From positions 62,001-126,000 of the forward strand of contig NZ_JAFBEX010000004.1 in assembly GCF_016908975.1 (NCBI RefSeq): a stretch of 64,000 bases of DNA, given 5' to 3'. Position 1 is the first letter of the stretch. Every line of letters starts with the position of its first letter. This document shows positions 36,978 through 46,290 of the stretch, piece after piece. Source of the stretch: Neobacillus cucumis (GTDB lineage Bacteria > Bacillota > Bacilli > Bacillales > Cytobacillaceae). Position numbers and translations under genes: made by a program. The notes below the pieces were generated by a model that had not been told where the DNA came from, ran no database searches, and saw only the letters and a program-made list of their open reading frames with translations.

Positions 36978-37388
36978 TTATTCCGTAGATAGAAGGACTT
37001 TTTCTAACTCTGCCACTAATCGCTTACCCCTATCGATATAGGGTGAGGGGATATCTGCATCCTGATCAGTGGGGGCTTGAAACTGATTTAAGGTACCTGA
37101 AAAATTCCCTGTATCTCCATGTTCATCAATCCCAGCTTCGTATTGATGTGACAATAAATATGGCCGGCCGATTTCGACTTTGCAGCCCCCTGAATCAAGT
37201 TCACCATCAATCGTACTAAATGGCAACCTTAAAAACTGATAGCTATCTTCATCATTTAGTTTATAATCAAATGCACCATGATCATAATCCCAATTTCCGC
37301 CAATCGTATAGCCGATTGGTTTTAATTTTAATTCCAGCTTATATAACTCAAACTGTTTGCCTTCTACTTTTGATGGAATCTCGAACAT
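36978..37388 (-). CDS. yugN: YugN-like family protein
   Basis: A 136-residue soluble protein of the YugN-like family, beginning MFEIPSKVEGKQFELYKLE. It contains GGNWDYDHGAFDYKLND and RLPFSTIDGELD, which I recall as conserved in the family. Function unknown. ATG at 37388 follows GGGAGG; a TTG six bases earlier is possible. It sits next to yugO as in B. subtilis, supporting the assignment. Confidence 0.85.
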   Translation of the reverse strand: MFEIPSKVEGKQFELYKLELKLKPIGYTIGGNWDYDHGAFDYKLNDEDSYQFLRLPFSTIDGELDSGGCKVEIGRPYLLSHQYEAGIDEHGDTGNFSGTLNQFQAPTDQDADIPSPYIDRGKRLVAELEKVLLSTE

Positions 37389-37420
37389 GAACAAATTCCT
37401 CCCTTTTTAAAAGATAAGTT

Positions 37421-37555
37421 TGGACCTCAAGAATTGTCCAGCTCTAGGCGCCATCGGCTCGAGGTCACAAGCCAAAACGACCAAAAGGTTAAAGGCCGGC
37501 TCGTCTTGTGCTTGTCACCGAAAGCTTAGCGCCTTACGCTTTTCTTTTAGTTTTT
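37421..37555 (-). repeat. Dispersed modular repeat, inverted copy
   Basis: Read on the minus strand it starts AAAAGCGTAAGGCGC, includes GACAAGCACAAGACGAGCCGGCC, and ends GGCGCCTAGAGCTGGACAATTC. It lies between yugN and the pgi terminator. Confidence 0.75.
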
Positions 37556-37563
37556 CCAAACAA

Positions 37564-37596
37564 AAGAGTGCTGATGCAAATCGCATCAGCACTCTT
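37564..37596 (-). terminator. Terminator of pgi
   Basis: A perfect 14-bp stem (AAGAGTGCTGATGC, 37564-37577, with 37583-37596) has a 5-base loop, followed on the minus strand by TTGTTT. Confidence 0.92.
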
Positions 37597-37604
37597 CATT
37601 AAAA

Positions 37605-38954
37605 TTATTTTAAGCGTTTCTCTAACTCTGCTTTCTTCTCTTCAAAGCCAGGCTTGCCTAATAGTGCAAACATATTGACTTTATAAGCTTCAACACCTGG
37701 TTGGTCAAATGGATTCACACCAAGCAGGTAGCCGCTCATGGCAACTGCTTTTTCAAAGAAATAGACAAGGTAACCAAATGAATACTCATCCATGGAAGGA
37801 ATGGTCACAATTAGGTTTGGTACACCGCCGTCCGTATGGGCAAGCATAGTGCCTTCAAATGCTTTGTTATTCACAAAGTCAACAGTTTCTCCAGCTAGGT
37901 AATTTAAGCCATCTAAATCATTTTCGAACGCTTCAATCGTTAAGTCATGACGAGGCTTGTCCACTTTAACAATGGTTTCAAATATGTCTCTGCGTCCTTC
38001 TTGAACATATTGCCCTAGGGAGTGAAGGTCCGTTGAGTAGTTAGCTGAAGATGGGTAAATACCTTTTTGATCTTTCCCTTCACTTTCACCAAACAATTGC
38101 TTCCACCATTCATTAAAATACTGTAAGCCTGGTTCGTAGTTAATGAGCATTTCAATTGTTTTACCTTTATTGTAAAGAACATTTCTTACTGCAGCATATT
38201 GGTAAGCTGGATTCTCTTCGATTTCAGAATGACTGAAGTCGTTTTGTGCTTGACGGGCACCCTCCATCATTTTCTCAATATCAGCACCAGATACAGCAAT
38301 TGGTAATAAACCTACGGCTGTTAAAACAGAATAACGGCCGCCGACATCATCCGGAATCACAAAGGACTCGTAGCCTTCTTCGTTTGCTAACGTTTTAAGA
38401 GCTCCTCTTGCTTTGTCGGTTGTCGCATAAATGCGCTTACGCGCTTCATCTACTCCGTATTTTTCTTCAAGAATCTTGCGGAAAATACGGAAAGCAATCG
38501 CAGGCTCAGTTGTTGTTCCTGATTTGGAGATGACGTTTACAGAAAAATCCTTGCCATCAAGTAGATCCATAAGATCACGCATATAAGTAGAGCTAATACT
38601 GTTTCCAACAAAAATAATTTGTGGAGTATTGCGCTTTTCCTTTGGAAGAACGTTATAAAAGCTGTGCGAAAGCATGTCAATGGCTGCTCTTGCTCCAAGA
38701 TAAGATCCGCCAATTCCGATCACAAGCAGAATATCAGAATCTGATTTAATCTTTTCAGCTGATTTTTGAATGCGTGAAAATTCTTCTTTGTCATAATTAG
38801 TAGGCAGTTCAATCCAACCTAAATAATCATTTCCTGCCCCTGTTCCCTCATGAAGTGAATGATGGGCAACTTTTACTGCATCACGGAAATATGTAATTTC
38901 ATGTTCTCCAAAAAAGGAGAGGGCCTTCGAGTAATCAAAACGAACGTGTGTCAT
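37605..38954 (-). CDS. pgi: Glucose-6-phosphate isomerase
   Basis: A 449-residue Pgi that interconverts glucose-6-phosphate and fructose-6-phosphate. The sugar-phosphate site [11 protein letters not shown] and [12 protein letters not shown], the catalytic Glu region FGESEGKD and the C-terminal [13 protein letters not shown] are all present. The start is preceded by TTGGAGG, and a promoter lies at 38988-39016. The gene order yugN-pgi-alcohol dehydrogenase matches B. subtilis. Confidence 0.97.
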   Translation of the reverse strand: MTHVRFDYSKALSFFGEHEITYFRDAVKVAHHSLHEGTGAGNDYLGWIELPTNYDKEEFSRIQKSAEKIKSDSDILLVIGIGGSYLGARAAIDMLSHSFYNVLPKEKRNTPQIIFVGNSISSTYMRDLMDLLDGKDFSVNVISKSGTTTEPAIAFRIFRKILEEKYGVDEARKRIYATTDKARGALKTLANEEGYESFVIPDDVGGRYSVLTAVGLLPIAVSGADIEKMMEGARQAQNDFSHSEIEENPAYQYAAVRNVLYNKGKTIEMLINYEPGLQYFNEWWKQLFGESEGKDQKGIYPSSANYSTDLHSLGQYVQEGRRDIFETIVKVDKPRHDLTIEAFENDLDGLNYLAGETVDFVNNKAFEGTMLAHTDGGVPNLIVTIPSMDEYSFGYLVYFFEKAVAMSGYLLGVNPFDQPGVEAYKVNMFALLGKPGFEEKKAELEKRLK

Positions 38955-38987
38955 GAATGATCCTCCAATATTTTATTTTCAATTTTC

Positions 38988-39016
38988 ACTTTACAGAAAG
39001 ATGAGAAATTTATCAA
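38988..39016 (-). promoter_or_regulatory. Promoter of pgi
   Basis: On the minus strand TTGATA (39016-39011) and TAAAGT (38993-38988) are 17 bases apart, about 35 bases before the pgi start. Confidence 0.6.
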
Positions 39017-39066
39017 GAATCCCAAACCAATGAAAACGTAAACATTTACGAAAATTTTTTAACTTT

Positions 39067-40230
39067 TTATAAAGATGCTCGGTAAATGGCTAGTACATCG
39101 TCACGATTTAATTTTTTAAAGTTTCCAAAATCCCCATTCACCATGGCACGGTCAGTCATAAGATCGAGCTTACTGTCATCAATATCATAATCTGCCAGGC
39201 GTGAAGGAGCCTCAATGCTGTCCCAAAACGCTCGAAGTTTTTGAATTCCTTCTAAACCTGCTTCCTCTGCTGTTTTTCCTTCAGGATTCACGCCAAATAC
39301 CCTCTCAGCGAGCTGTTTAAAACGCTCAGGTTTGACGTTTAAATTATGTTCCATCCAGTGTGGGAAAAGAATCGCTAAACCGCCCCCATGTGGAATATCA
39401 TAGACTGCCGATACCGCGTGCTCTAGATTGTGCGTTGCCCAATCGCCCCGGTAACCCATGTTTAAAATCCCATTTAAGGCCATGGTTCCTGCATAAAGAA
39501 TGGTCGCACGGTGTTCGTAATTTTCTAGATCTGCCAGCAGTTTAGGCGCTGCTTCCATGATCGTAATCAGCAAGCCTTCACACATGCGATCTTGAAACGG
39601 TGTATTTTCTTCGAGATGAAAATAATGTTCAAGTGTATGTGACATCATGTCAACAATCCCATAAATGGTTTGGTTTCGAGGGACCGTAAACGTATTGACC
39701 GGATCCAAAAGTGAAAACTTAGGGAATGTCACTGCACTGCCCCACCCATATTTTTCATTGGTTTCCCAATTGGTGATGACGGAGCCGGAATTCATTTCAG
39801 AGCCTGTTGCCGCAAGGGTCAGTACCGTCCCAAATGGTAGAGCTTCTTTTGCCAACGTCTTTTTAGTGACAATATCCCAAGGATCTCCATCATATTTAGC
39901 ACCTGCCGCAATTAATTTCGTGCAGTCAATCACACTTCCACCGCCAACCGCTAACAGGAAGTCAATCCCCTCTTGTTTACAGATTTCAACCCCAATTCTT
40001 GCCGTGGTTAAGCGCGGATTGGGTTCAACACCAGGAAGTTCAAACACTTGAGCCCCTATTTCATCGAGGATGGCTATTACTTGATCATACAGGCCGCTTT
40101 TCTTGATACTGCCGCCGCCATAGACAAGTAATACCTTTTTCCCGTATTGAGGGATTTCTGATTTTAATTGGTCAAGCTGACCTTTGCCAAAGATTAATTT
40201 CGTTGGATTCAAAAATGTAAAATTTTGCAA
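39067..40230 (-). CDS. yugJ: Iron-type alcohol (butanol) dehydrogenase
   Basis: A 387-residue group III iron-containing alcohol dehydrogenase. The NAD(P) motif [15 protein letters not shown] and the metal-site His residues in MSHTLEHYF and [17 protein letters not shown] are intact. It is closest in length and N-terminus ([17 protein letters not shown]) to the YugJ/YugK proteins next to pgi in B. subtilis. The start is taken as TTG at 40230, ten bases after AAGGAAGG; an ATG at 40266 has no ribosome-binding site. It probably reduces aldehydes or oxidises alcohols in fermentation. Confidence 0.88.
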   Translation of the reverse strand: MQNFTFLNPTKLIFGKGQLDQLKSEIPQYGKKVLLVYGGGSIKKSGLYDQVIAILDEIGAQVFELPGVEPNPRLTTARIGVEICKQEGIDFLLAVGGGSVIDCTKLIAAGAKYDGDPWDIVTKKTLAKEALPFGTVLTLAATGSEMNSGSVITNWETNEKYGWGSAVTFPKFSLLDPVNTFTVPRNQTIYGIVDMMSHTLEHYFHLEENTPFQDRMCEGLLITIMEAAPKLLADLENYEHRATILYAGTMALNGILNMGYRGDWATHNLEHAVSAVYDIPHGGGLAILFPHWMEHNLNVKPERFKQLAERVFGVNPEGKTAEEAGLEGIQKLRAFWDSIEAPSRLADYDIDDSKLDLMTDRAMVNGDFGNFKKLNRDDVLAIYRASL

Positions 40231-40302
40231 TGAATTCACACCTTCCTTTACTTTTCCTATTATCATTTATTATGGTTCTTTTTGCAAAAAATAAAGCGAG
40301 GA

Positions 40303-40437
40303 ACAAAAGCGCAAGCGCCTTGAACAGCCCCGACAAGCATAAGACGCTCAGGGAAAGAAGGCGTTCTTTGCCTTCATTCCCTAAGTGGCTTGTGACCTCG
40401 AGCAGATGGGGCCTCGAGCTGGACAATATTCGAAGTA
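40303..40437 (+). repeat. Dispersed modular repeat copy
   Basis: It begins AAAAGCGCAAGCGCC and contains GGGAAAGAAGGCGTTCTTTG with CCTTCATTCCCT as a hairpin, GACAAGCATAAGACG, and GGCCTCGAGCTGGACAATATTC at the end. It lies between yugJ and the rocG terminator. Confidence 0.8.
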
Positions 40438-40463
40438 GAAATTTATACTCCCTTTTCTTACAA

Positions 40464-40496
40464 AAAAACCCTGCATTATCGAGATAATGCAAGGTT
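40464..40496 (-). terminator. Terminator of rocD-rocG
   Basis: The minus-strand stem AACCTTGCATTATC pairs with GATAATGCAGGGTT (one mismatch), followed by a run of T. The stem begins inside the rocG stop codon. Confidence 0.85.
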
Positions 40497-41766
40497 AAAT
40501 CCACCCTCTATAAAGGGAAGCCTCAGCTAGTTTCCTTATTCCCACCATATAGGAAGCAAGTCGCATATTAACATTACGGTTTTGGGCAAGCTCGTATATC
40601 CTATCAAAGGATTGGACGATGGTTACGCGTAATTTTTCTTCTATTTCTTCCTCTTCCCAGTAAAGGCCTTGATTGTTTTGCATCCATTCTAAATAGGAAA
40701 CAATCACACTTCCGGCACCTGCCAACACATCAGGTACAAGTAATATATCCCGGTCTACGAGAATATTTGTCGCCTCAAGAGTAGTAGGTCCACTCGCCGC
40801 TTCAACCACAATTTTTGCCTTGATATTATAAGCATTTTCTGCCGTTATTTGATTAGCAACAGCTGCGGGTACTAATATATCACATTCCTTTGTAAGCAGC
40901 TCTTCATTAGACATAACATTATCAAAGAGCGCCGTGATAGTCCCAAAGCTATCGCGCCGGTCGAGCAGATAATCAATAGGTAATCCATCCGGATTATATA
41001 AAGCACCATAAACATCGGAAATCCCGATAATGATTGCTCCAGCGTCATGTAAAAACTTGGACACAAATCCACCGGCATTTCCAAAGCCTTGGACAATAAC
41101 CCGAGCCCCTTTTATCGGAATTTCACGCCTCTTGGCGGCTTCTTCGACACAAATGGTAATTCCCATTGCTCCTGCCTCTTCCCAGCCAGCCGATCCCCCT
41201 AATACTAAAGGTTTTCCTGTAATAAAACAGGGAGTGTCACTTTTTCGGAGCCGGCTGTATTCATCTAGCATCCAAGCCATAATTTGTGAGTTCGTATACA
41301 ATTCAGGGGAAGGAATATCCTTAGCGGGTCCTATCACTTGGCTGATGGCCCTAACATAGCCCCTGCTTAATCGTTCCAGTTCCCCAAAGGACATGGTCCG
41401 CGGGTTGCAAATAATCCCGCCCTTGCCACCGCCAAAGGGCAAATCACAAATGCCGAATTTCATGCTCATCCACATGGATAATGCCTTTACTTCATCCTCT
41501 GTAACTTTAGGATGGAATCGAATTCCCCCCATCGTAGGTCCGACAGCATCACTATGCTGGGCCCGAAACCCTTTAAAAATTTTGGTTGATCCATCATCCA
41601 TCCGCACAGGGATCCTGACAGTGACAGATTTTAACGGTTCCTCTAGTAAATGAAACATGTCTTGATGATAGCCTAGTTTTTTTAAGGCATCATGTATTAC
41701 AATCTTTGTTGATGTAAGAAGGTTTAAATCCTCTGATGCTGCCCTATCCTCATCAATTGTCACCAT
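40495..41766 (-). CDS. rocG: NAD-type glutamate dehydrogenase with altered domain-II motif
   Basis: A 423-residue GDH, close in length to B. subtilis RocG. Catalytic residues are kept: Lys in PFGGGKGG (Lys115), Asp in GPAKDIPSPE (Asp150), the GFRAQHSDAVGPTMGGIR substrate segment and the VQGFGNAGG Rossmann motif. However, the normally invariant GGSxGRxxATxxG helix reads GGSAGWEEAGAMG (190-202), so Arg becomes Trp and Thr becomes Gly. It is the second gene after rocD (30-base gap). Together they turn ornithine into glutamate and then 2-oxoglutarate. The altered motif may change cofactor or substrate handling. Confidence 0.88.
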   Translation of the reverse strand: MVTIDEDRAASEDLNLLTSTKIVIHDALKKLGYHQDMFHLLEEPLKSVTVRIPVRMDDGSTKIFKGFRAQHSDAVGPTMGGIRFHPKVTEDEVKALSMWMSMKFGICDLPFGGGKGGIICNPRTMSFGELERLSRGYVRAISQVIGPAKDIPSPELYTNSQIMAWMLDEYSRLRKSDTPCFITGKPLVLGGSAGWEEAGAMGITICVEEAAKRREIPIKGARVIVQGFGNAGGFVSKFLHDAGAIIIGISDVYGALYNPDGLPIDYLLDRRDSFGTITALFDNVMSNEELLTKECDILVPAAVANQITAENAYNIKAKIVVEAASGPTTLEATNILVDRDILLVPDVLAGAGSVIVSYLEWMQNNQGLYWEEEEIEEKLRVTIVQSFDRIYELAQNRNVNMRLASYMVGIRKLAEASLYRGWI

Positions 41767-41796
41767 ATTGGCACCCCTATTTTAATTCATGATCGC

Positions 41797-42996
41797 TTAC
41801 GCTAGTACTTTTCTAATCCGTTCAAGAGCCCAGTCTAATTCATCTTTTGTAATGATAAGAGGTGGAGCAAAGCGTATGACGGTATCATGAGTTTCTTTAC
41901 AAAGCAAGCCGTATTCTTTAAGCTTTTCGCAATATTTACGGGCAGATTCCGTCAATTCTACTCCTATAAACAAACCACGGCCGCGAACTTCCTTAATCTT
42001 TGGATTTTCTATTTCTTTTAATTTGTCCAAAAAGTAATTTCCAAGCTCCAATGATTTTTGTGCCAGCTTTTCATCTAACAGGACATCAATGGCCGCTAAG
42101 GAAACCGCACAGGCCATTGGATTTCCTCCAAAGGTCGAACCATGGGACCCAGGATTAAACACACCTAAAATATCTTTGTTTGCAGCCACACACGAGATAG
42201 GGAAGACACCACCGCCAAGCGCTTTTCCAAGGATGTACATATCCGGTTCAATCCCCTCCCATTCGCAGGCAAACATTTTACCAGTCCGTGCTAATCCTGC
42301 CTGAATTTCATCAGCAATTAAGAGAACATTGTTTTCTTGACAAACCGTATGTGCCGCCTTCATAAACCCATCTGGAGGAATGATAATCCCTGCTTCACCT
42401 TGAATTGGCTCCATTAAAAAAGCTGCTGTGTTCGGCGTAATGGCCGCTTTTAACGCCTCTAAATCGCCATAGGGTATTAATTTAATCCCTGGAAGCATCG
42501 GACCAAAGCCGCGCTTGTATTCTGCATCAGACGATAACGAAACAGCAGTCATCGTTCGACCGTGGAAGTTTCCAACACAAGCAATAATTTCCGCTTGGTC
42601 CTCACAAATGCCTTTTACATCATACCCCCATCGTCTTGCCGCCTTTACAGCAGTTTCAACAGCCTCTGCACCTGTATTCATAGGCAGGACCATATTTTTG
42701 TTCGTTAACTGGCTAACCTTTTCATACCAAGGACCAAGCTGGTCATTATGGAAAGCACGAGAGGTTAACGTAACCTGGTCTGCTTGGTTTTTTAACGCTT
42801 GGATAATTTTAGGATGGCGGTGACCTTGATTCAATGCAGAATAGGCACTCAGCATATCCATGTATTTGTTACCTTCTGGGTCTTCTACCCAAACTCCTTC
42901 AGCGCGGGAAATAACAATTGGCAGTGGATGATAATTTTTGGCACCATATTTCTCTGTTTTCTCGATCAGGTTTTTGGTGTTGTTTTTGCTTGGCAA
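41797..42996 (-). CDS. rocD: Ornithine aminotransferase
   Basis: A 399-residue class III PLP aminotransferase converting ornithine and 2-oxoglutarate to glutamate semialdehyde and glutamate. The PLP Lys lies in [11 protein letters not shown], the cofactor Asp in [15 protein letters not shown], and [14 protein letters not shown] and [14 protein letters not shown] follow the family pattern. TTG at 42996 is the likely start (AGGGGAGG seven bases upstream); an extension to 43038 is less likely. I see no sigma-54 -24/-12 promoter of the B. subtilis roc type; a weak TTCATT-17-TACAAT is the best candidate. Confidence 0.92.
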   Translation of the reverse strand: MPSKNNTKNLIEKTEKYGAKNYHPLPIVISRAEGVWVEDPEGNKYMDMLSAYSALNQGHRHPKIIQALKNQADQVTLTSRAFHNDQLGPWYEKVSQLTNKNMVLPMNTGAEAVETAVKAARRWGYDVKGICEDQAEIIACVGNFHGRTMTAVSLSSDAEYKRGFGPMLPGIKLIPYGDLEALKAAITPNTAAFLMEPIQGEAGIIIPPDGFMKAAHTVCQENNVLLIADEIQAGLARTGKMFACEWEGIEPDMYILGKALGGGVFPISCVAANKDILGVFNPGSHGSTFGGNPMACAVSLAAIDVLLDEKLAQKSLELGNYFLDKLKEIENPKIKEVRGRGLFIGVELTESARKYCEKLKEYGLLCKETHDTVIRFAPPLIITKDELDWALERIRKVLA

Positions 42997-43116
42997 TGTA
43001 TTTCCTCCCCTTTGGCTCTGAATTTTATGTATAGTCACTTCTATTGTAGCTGAGCCTTAGTAAAGAATGAACACTTTTTTCCTATATTATCAAAGATTCT
43101 TTATGGAAACTTTTTC

Positions 43117-43164
43117 AAAAAAATAAGCCTAGTTCAAACATATGCAATGTTTAAACTAGGCTTA
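43117..43164 (-). terminator. Terminator of yugI
   Basis: An 11-bp stem (TAAGCCTAGTT, 43124-43134, with 43154-43164), extendable through the loop, is followed on the minus strand by a T run. Confidence 0.88.
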
Positions 43165-43172
43165 GATTGTCA

Positions 43173-43571
43173 TTACTTTTTAATTTCTTCACGTGAAGAT
43201 TGGTCAATCCACTCTTGCAATTTATCTTTTAATGTATTAAAACCTTGTTGTTCTTCTGCTTCAGAAATAATCGCAGCAGCAAGGCGCTTGCGCGGTTTCT
43301 TTGCCTTTGGAGCTGTTTGAACTGGTGCTTCTTCTGTCGCACGAATGGAAAGTCCGATTTTCCCTGCCCCTTCATCCACTGATAAAACCTTAACCTTGAT
43401 TTCATCGCCAACTTTAAGATGCTCGTTAATGTCTTTTACATAACCGTGCGTGATTTCTGAGATATGAACAAGACCTTGTGTATTTTCGTCTAATGCAACA
43501 AACGCTCCGTACGGTTGAATTCCTGTCACTTTACCTGTTAAAATACTGCCAACTTCCATTTTTTCTGTCAT
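43173..43571 (-). CDS. yugI: S1-domain RNA-binding general stress protein 13
   Basis: A 132-residue protein with a single S1 RNA-binding domain at about 5-75 (GSILTGKVTGIQPYGAFVAL, GLVHISEI, KVGDEIKVKVLSVD) and a basic tail with KAKKPRKRL. It matches GSP13/YugI, a ribosome-associated stress protein. AGGAGTG precedes the ATG, and a strong extended -10 promoter lies at 43624-43652. Confidence 0.9.
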   Translation of the reverse strand: MTEKMEVGSILTGKVTGIQPYGAFVALDENTQGLVHISEITHGYVKDINEHLKVGDEIKVKVLSVDEGAGKIGLSIRATEEAPVQTAPKAKKPRKRLAAAIISEAEEQQGFNTLKDKLQEWIDQSSREEIKK

Positions 43572-43623
43572 GAAAACACTCCTAAGTTAATAATTATTTT
43601 TTCCCATATATACGCATTAAAAA

Positions 43624-43652
43624 ATTATACCACAAACAATGACTTTAATCAA
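43624..43652 (-). promoter_or_regulatory. Promoter of yugI with extended -10
   Basis: On the minus strand TTGATT (43652-43647), a 17-base spacer ending TGG, then TATAAT (43629-43624). The TGn-TATAAT extension suggests strong expression. Confidence 0.75.
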
Positions 43653-43783
43653 AAAACTACCAAATAGTCGCTAATCCTTAAATTTAAAACTTAACATAAA
43701 GTTCAAATATGTTTAAATGCAGACACCGATTTCATGATATATTAATAGTGAGTATTATATTTTTCAAAAAAGAGGTGAACGGT

Positions 43784-44008
43784 ATGAATTCAATTGGGCA
43801 AACCATTAAAATGTACCGTAAGATGCTTAATTTGACCCAAGAAGAACTAGCTCAAAAGGTTCGAGTTGGAACGCATACGATTGAAAAATATGAATCAGGT
43901 GAACAAATTCCAAGTAATCAGACACTTTTAAAATTATCGACTGCTCTTGATATACCTGCTTCGGAATTAGCAAAGACAAACCATGTTAATTCAGCTACTA
44001 CTAACTAG
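43784..44008 (+). CDS. Small XRE-family transcriptional regulator
   Basis: A 74-residue Cro/CI-type helix-turn-helix protein. The HTH reads LTQEELAQKVRVGTHTIEKYESGEQIPS, followed by LLKLSTALDIPASELAK. There is no ligand or oligomerisation domain beyond it. AGAGGTG precedes ATG 43784, which I prefer to the longer frame from 43709. It is followed at once by a strong terminator, so it stands alone; targets unknown. Confidence 0.88.
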   Translation: MNSIGQTIKMYRKMLNLTQEELAQKVRVGTHTIEKYESGEQIPSNQTLLKLSTALDIPASELAKTNHVNSATTN

Positions 44009-44021
44009 CATAAACAGTTTG

Positions 44022-44047
44022 AAAACGGTATTTTTACCGTTTTTTTG
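44022..44047 (+). terminator. Terminator of the XRE regulator
   Basis: A 9-bp stem AAAACGGTA (44022-44030) pairs with 44035-44043, followed by a T run. Confidence 0.9.
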
Positions 44048-44066
44048 TTTTTTATGTATAAAGACA

Positions 44067-44151
44067 GGGAAACTGGAAAAGCTTGAACTATAAAGCTTTC
44101 TAGTATTCCCCCTTTTTGAAGAGGATCAACCTATAGGTTGTCCTCTTTTTT
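44067..44151 (+). ncRNA. Candidate small structured RNA ending in a terminator
   Basis: Downstream of the previous terminator an imperfect ~16-bp stem (GGGAAACTGGAAAAGCTT with AAAGCTTTCTAGTATTCCC) is followed directly by a second hairpin, AGAGGATCAACC with GGTTGTCCTCT, and a T run on the plus strand. No gene lies between. It may be an independent small RNA or a second-line terminator; I see no clear promoter. Confidence 0.35.
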
Positions 44152-44167
44152 TGTGCCTTACTGATTC

Positions 44168-44431
44168 TTAGAATGAACAAGATTGGTTGGCTTTAATGAC
44201 GAGTAAGTCCTTGGAAATTTGAAGACACTCTTCGATAGGTATTACTTTTTCAAATGAAAACTCATAGATTGATTGAATCCGTTTAGCCAAGTTTAACGGA
44301 TCGTCTAGTTCATGGACAGCTTGGATTGTATCGGCAATTTCCGGTTCATAATCACCATGTTCTAAATGAAAAGGGTCCCATTGATTTAATAGGTCCACAA
44401 ACTGCAAATTGGTTGCTACCTCTTTTCGCAT
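44168..44431 (-). CDS. yugE: YugE family protein (DUF1871)
   Basis: An 87-residue soluble helical protein. QFVDLLNQWDPFHLEHGDYEPEI..I matches the DUF1871 family, of which B. subtilis YugE (about 86 residues) is a member. Function unknown. Its start is two bases after the stop codon of the upstream AlaX gene, so it is translated from the same message. The position agrees with the yug synteny. Confidence 0.82.
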   Translation of the reverse strand: MRKEVATNLQFVDLLNQWDPFHLEHGDYEPEIADTIQAVHELDDPLNLAKRIQSIYEFSFEKVIPIEECLQISKDLLVIKANQSCSF

Positions 44432-44433
44432 GT

Positions 44434-45651
44434 CTATATCTCCTTACCCTGATTTTCGATGATGCTGCTTTGGATTACGCTTAAGATTTGATCTAGGATT
44501 TGGTCAGAGGTCAGAATTGCCTCTCCTCCGCCTTGAGCAAACGACTCGTTGCCGCCGCCTCTGCCATTTATTTTTGGTAAAATCTCACCTATTAATTTTT
44601 TCATATTTTCTGTTCTTGCTTTGCCTCTTGCACAAACAACCTGTAACCGAGTTCCATCTGTTGAAGCAAATATAACCAAGCTGTTTTCATATTCTGCTGT
44701 GATCATTCGTGCTAGTTTCTGAAGCTCTTGAATGGTTCGATTTTCAAACGCCTTTGCAAGGACTTCCTGACCTTCGGCTGCTAATGCAGTTGCTTCGAAT
44801 TGAAGTAATTTTTCATTCGATTGTTCCAATGCTTTTACCAATTGTTTTTCGTTTTCTAACAAACGGATGATTGCCTGCTGCATGTCCTTTTCTGGGGCAT
44901 TTAAAAGTTTCGTTAACTGTTGTAATACGGTTTGTTTCTCCCCCAATTTTTTCAGCACACGCCGGCCGCAGGCAAATTGCAGGCGAATATTTTTTCGCTG
45001 TTTCTCCCAATCTAAAATCTTCACAGCACATACTTCACCCGTTGCTTTGGGATGAGTTCCCCCGCATCCGTTGTAATCAAAATGGGGGATGATGACGAGT
45101 CTAATATTATCTTTTACCTTTGTTTCTTTTCTTAAATCATATTGTGATACTTCTTCTTCTGTGACCCATTTGGTTTCAATCGGTCGATTTTCGAGGATGA
45201 TTTTGTTGGCGAGTTCCTCGGCCTTCTCAGCTTCCTCCTGTGTTAGTTCTTCCGTTTCTAAATCAATCGTTAGGTTATCGACTCCCATATGAAAGCCAAC
45301 CGTCTTGTAGCCAAATAAATGGTCAAATGCAGCGGATAAAATATGTTGTCCTGCATGCTGCTGCATATGATCAAATCTTCTGTCCCAATCTATGGTGCAG
45401 TTGACTTCCGTTATATTTTCCTGTAATGGCGCATTGACATAGTGGCGTATTTCTCCATTTACTTCTTCTACATCAATTACGGTTTGGTCGGCAATCAAAC
45501 CGGTATCATATGGCTGCCCTCCCCCTGTCGGGTAGAAGGCGGTTTGGTCGAGGATAAGATAATTTCTTCCTGTTTCATCTTTTTCCTGTTTTAGAATACG
45601 GGCAGTGAAGGTTTGTATGTATGGGTCTTGATAATAGAGTTTAGATTTCAT
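44434..45651 (-). CDS. AlaX-type alanyl-tRNA editing protein with DHHA1 domain
   Basis: A 405-residue trans-editing protein related to the AlaRS editing domain; it hydrolyses Ser- or Gly-tRNA(Ala). The zinc motifs are HMQQHAGQHILSAAF (HxxxH) and CGGTHPKATGEV. TAFYPTGGGQPYDTG at about 40-54 is the N-terminal beta-barrel signature. A C-terminal DHHA1 region with GGRGGGNESFAQGGG makes it the long AlaX-L form. ATG at 45651 follows AGGGAG; the extension to 45690 is unsupported. It is co-transcribed with yugE. Confidence 0.88.
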   Translation of the reverse strand: MKSKLYYQDPYIQTFTARILKQEKDETGRNYLILDQTAFYPTGGGQPYDTGLIADQTVIDVEEVNGEIRHYVNAPLQENITEVNCTIDWDRRFDHMQQHAGQHILSAAFDHLFGYKTVGFHMGVDNLTIDLETEELTQEEAEKAEELANKIILENRPIETKWVTEEEVSQYDLRKETKVKDNIRLVIIPHFDYNGCGGTHPKATGEVCAVKILDWEKQRKNIRLQFACGRRVLKKLGEKQTVLQQLTKLLNAPEKDMQQAIIRLLENEKQLVKALEQSNEKLLQFEATALAAEGQEVLAKAFENRTIQELQKLARMITAEYENSLVIFASTDGTRLQVVCARGKARTENMKKLIGEILPKINGRGGGNESFAQGGGEAILTSDQILDQILSVIQSSIIENQGKEI

Positions 45652-45864
45652 GCTGTGACTCCCTGAAATTTTTTGTGTGGATGTATTCATTGTCTATAAA
45701 GTTGTGGATGAAAGCAAGCGAAAGAGAAAACCTGTCCTTTTTGGTGGAGGTAAAGAATACACTTAAGAGATAGATGGCCTTATTCTGGCAACTTAAATGA
45801 CATTCTTTTTGACTTAGAAATAAACATTAAGCAGAGTGCCTCAATTAATTGTATTGGCGCTATT

Positions 45865-46095
45865 TGTTCAATACGACCGGTGCTCCGATTTTCTTGGTAG
45901 TTCGGTCGTGTTGAACACGTTTAATCGACCGTTGCCCTGATTTTCTTAACGATTCGGTAGTTATGAAGCCGTCTTATCTACCCTTGCCCTGATTTTCTTT
46001 GCGGTTCGGTAGTTATGAACCCGTCTTATCTACACTTGCCCTGATTTTCTTTGCGATTCGGTAGTTATGAACTCGTCTTATCTACCCTTGCCACT
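45865..46095. repeat. Tandem array with 52-bp period and internal inverted repeats
   Basis: TTGCCCTGATTTTCTT recurs at 45932, 45984 and 46036, with TTGCC again at 46088, an exact 52-base period over about four units. A 15-bp inverted repeat (45865-45879 with 45903-45917, one wobble) opens the array. Each unit also holds a GGT(A/C)G..C(T/G)ACC pairing. The whole unit, not only part of it, is conserved, so this is not CRISPR. The rest of 45691-46180 shows no gene. Confidence 0.85.
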
Positions 46096-46165
46096 CATAA
46101 GTCGATTACCTCAAATTGACACTTGTTTTAGCATTTTATCTGACATCTAAATTGACGTTAAACCT

Positions 46166-46206
46166 TAATCTAAAAAACAAAAAAGGCATGCTGCAATTTG
46201 CATGCC
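46166..46206 (-). terminator. Terminator after the GGFPGQM repeat gene
   Basis: The stem GGCATGC (46185-46191) pairs with 46200-46206. On the minus strand it is followed by TTTTTTGTTTTTT. Confidence 0.85.
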
Positions 46207-46290
46207 CTTTCAACTGTCAATTTGCCCTCGTGCCCCCGACAAGTGAGTTCTTTATTTCGGAAGGACGACAGGTTCACTTTTTACATTGAT

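Noticed and set aside
42997-43170. Sigma-54 (-24/-12) promoter for rocD
   Set aside because: No TGGCAC-n5-TTGC pattern is present on the minus strand in this gap.
44067-44151. T-box leader
   Set aside because: There is no T-box TGGNACCGCG-type sequence and no plus-strand gene downstream.
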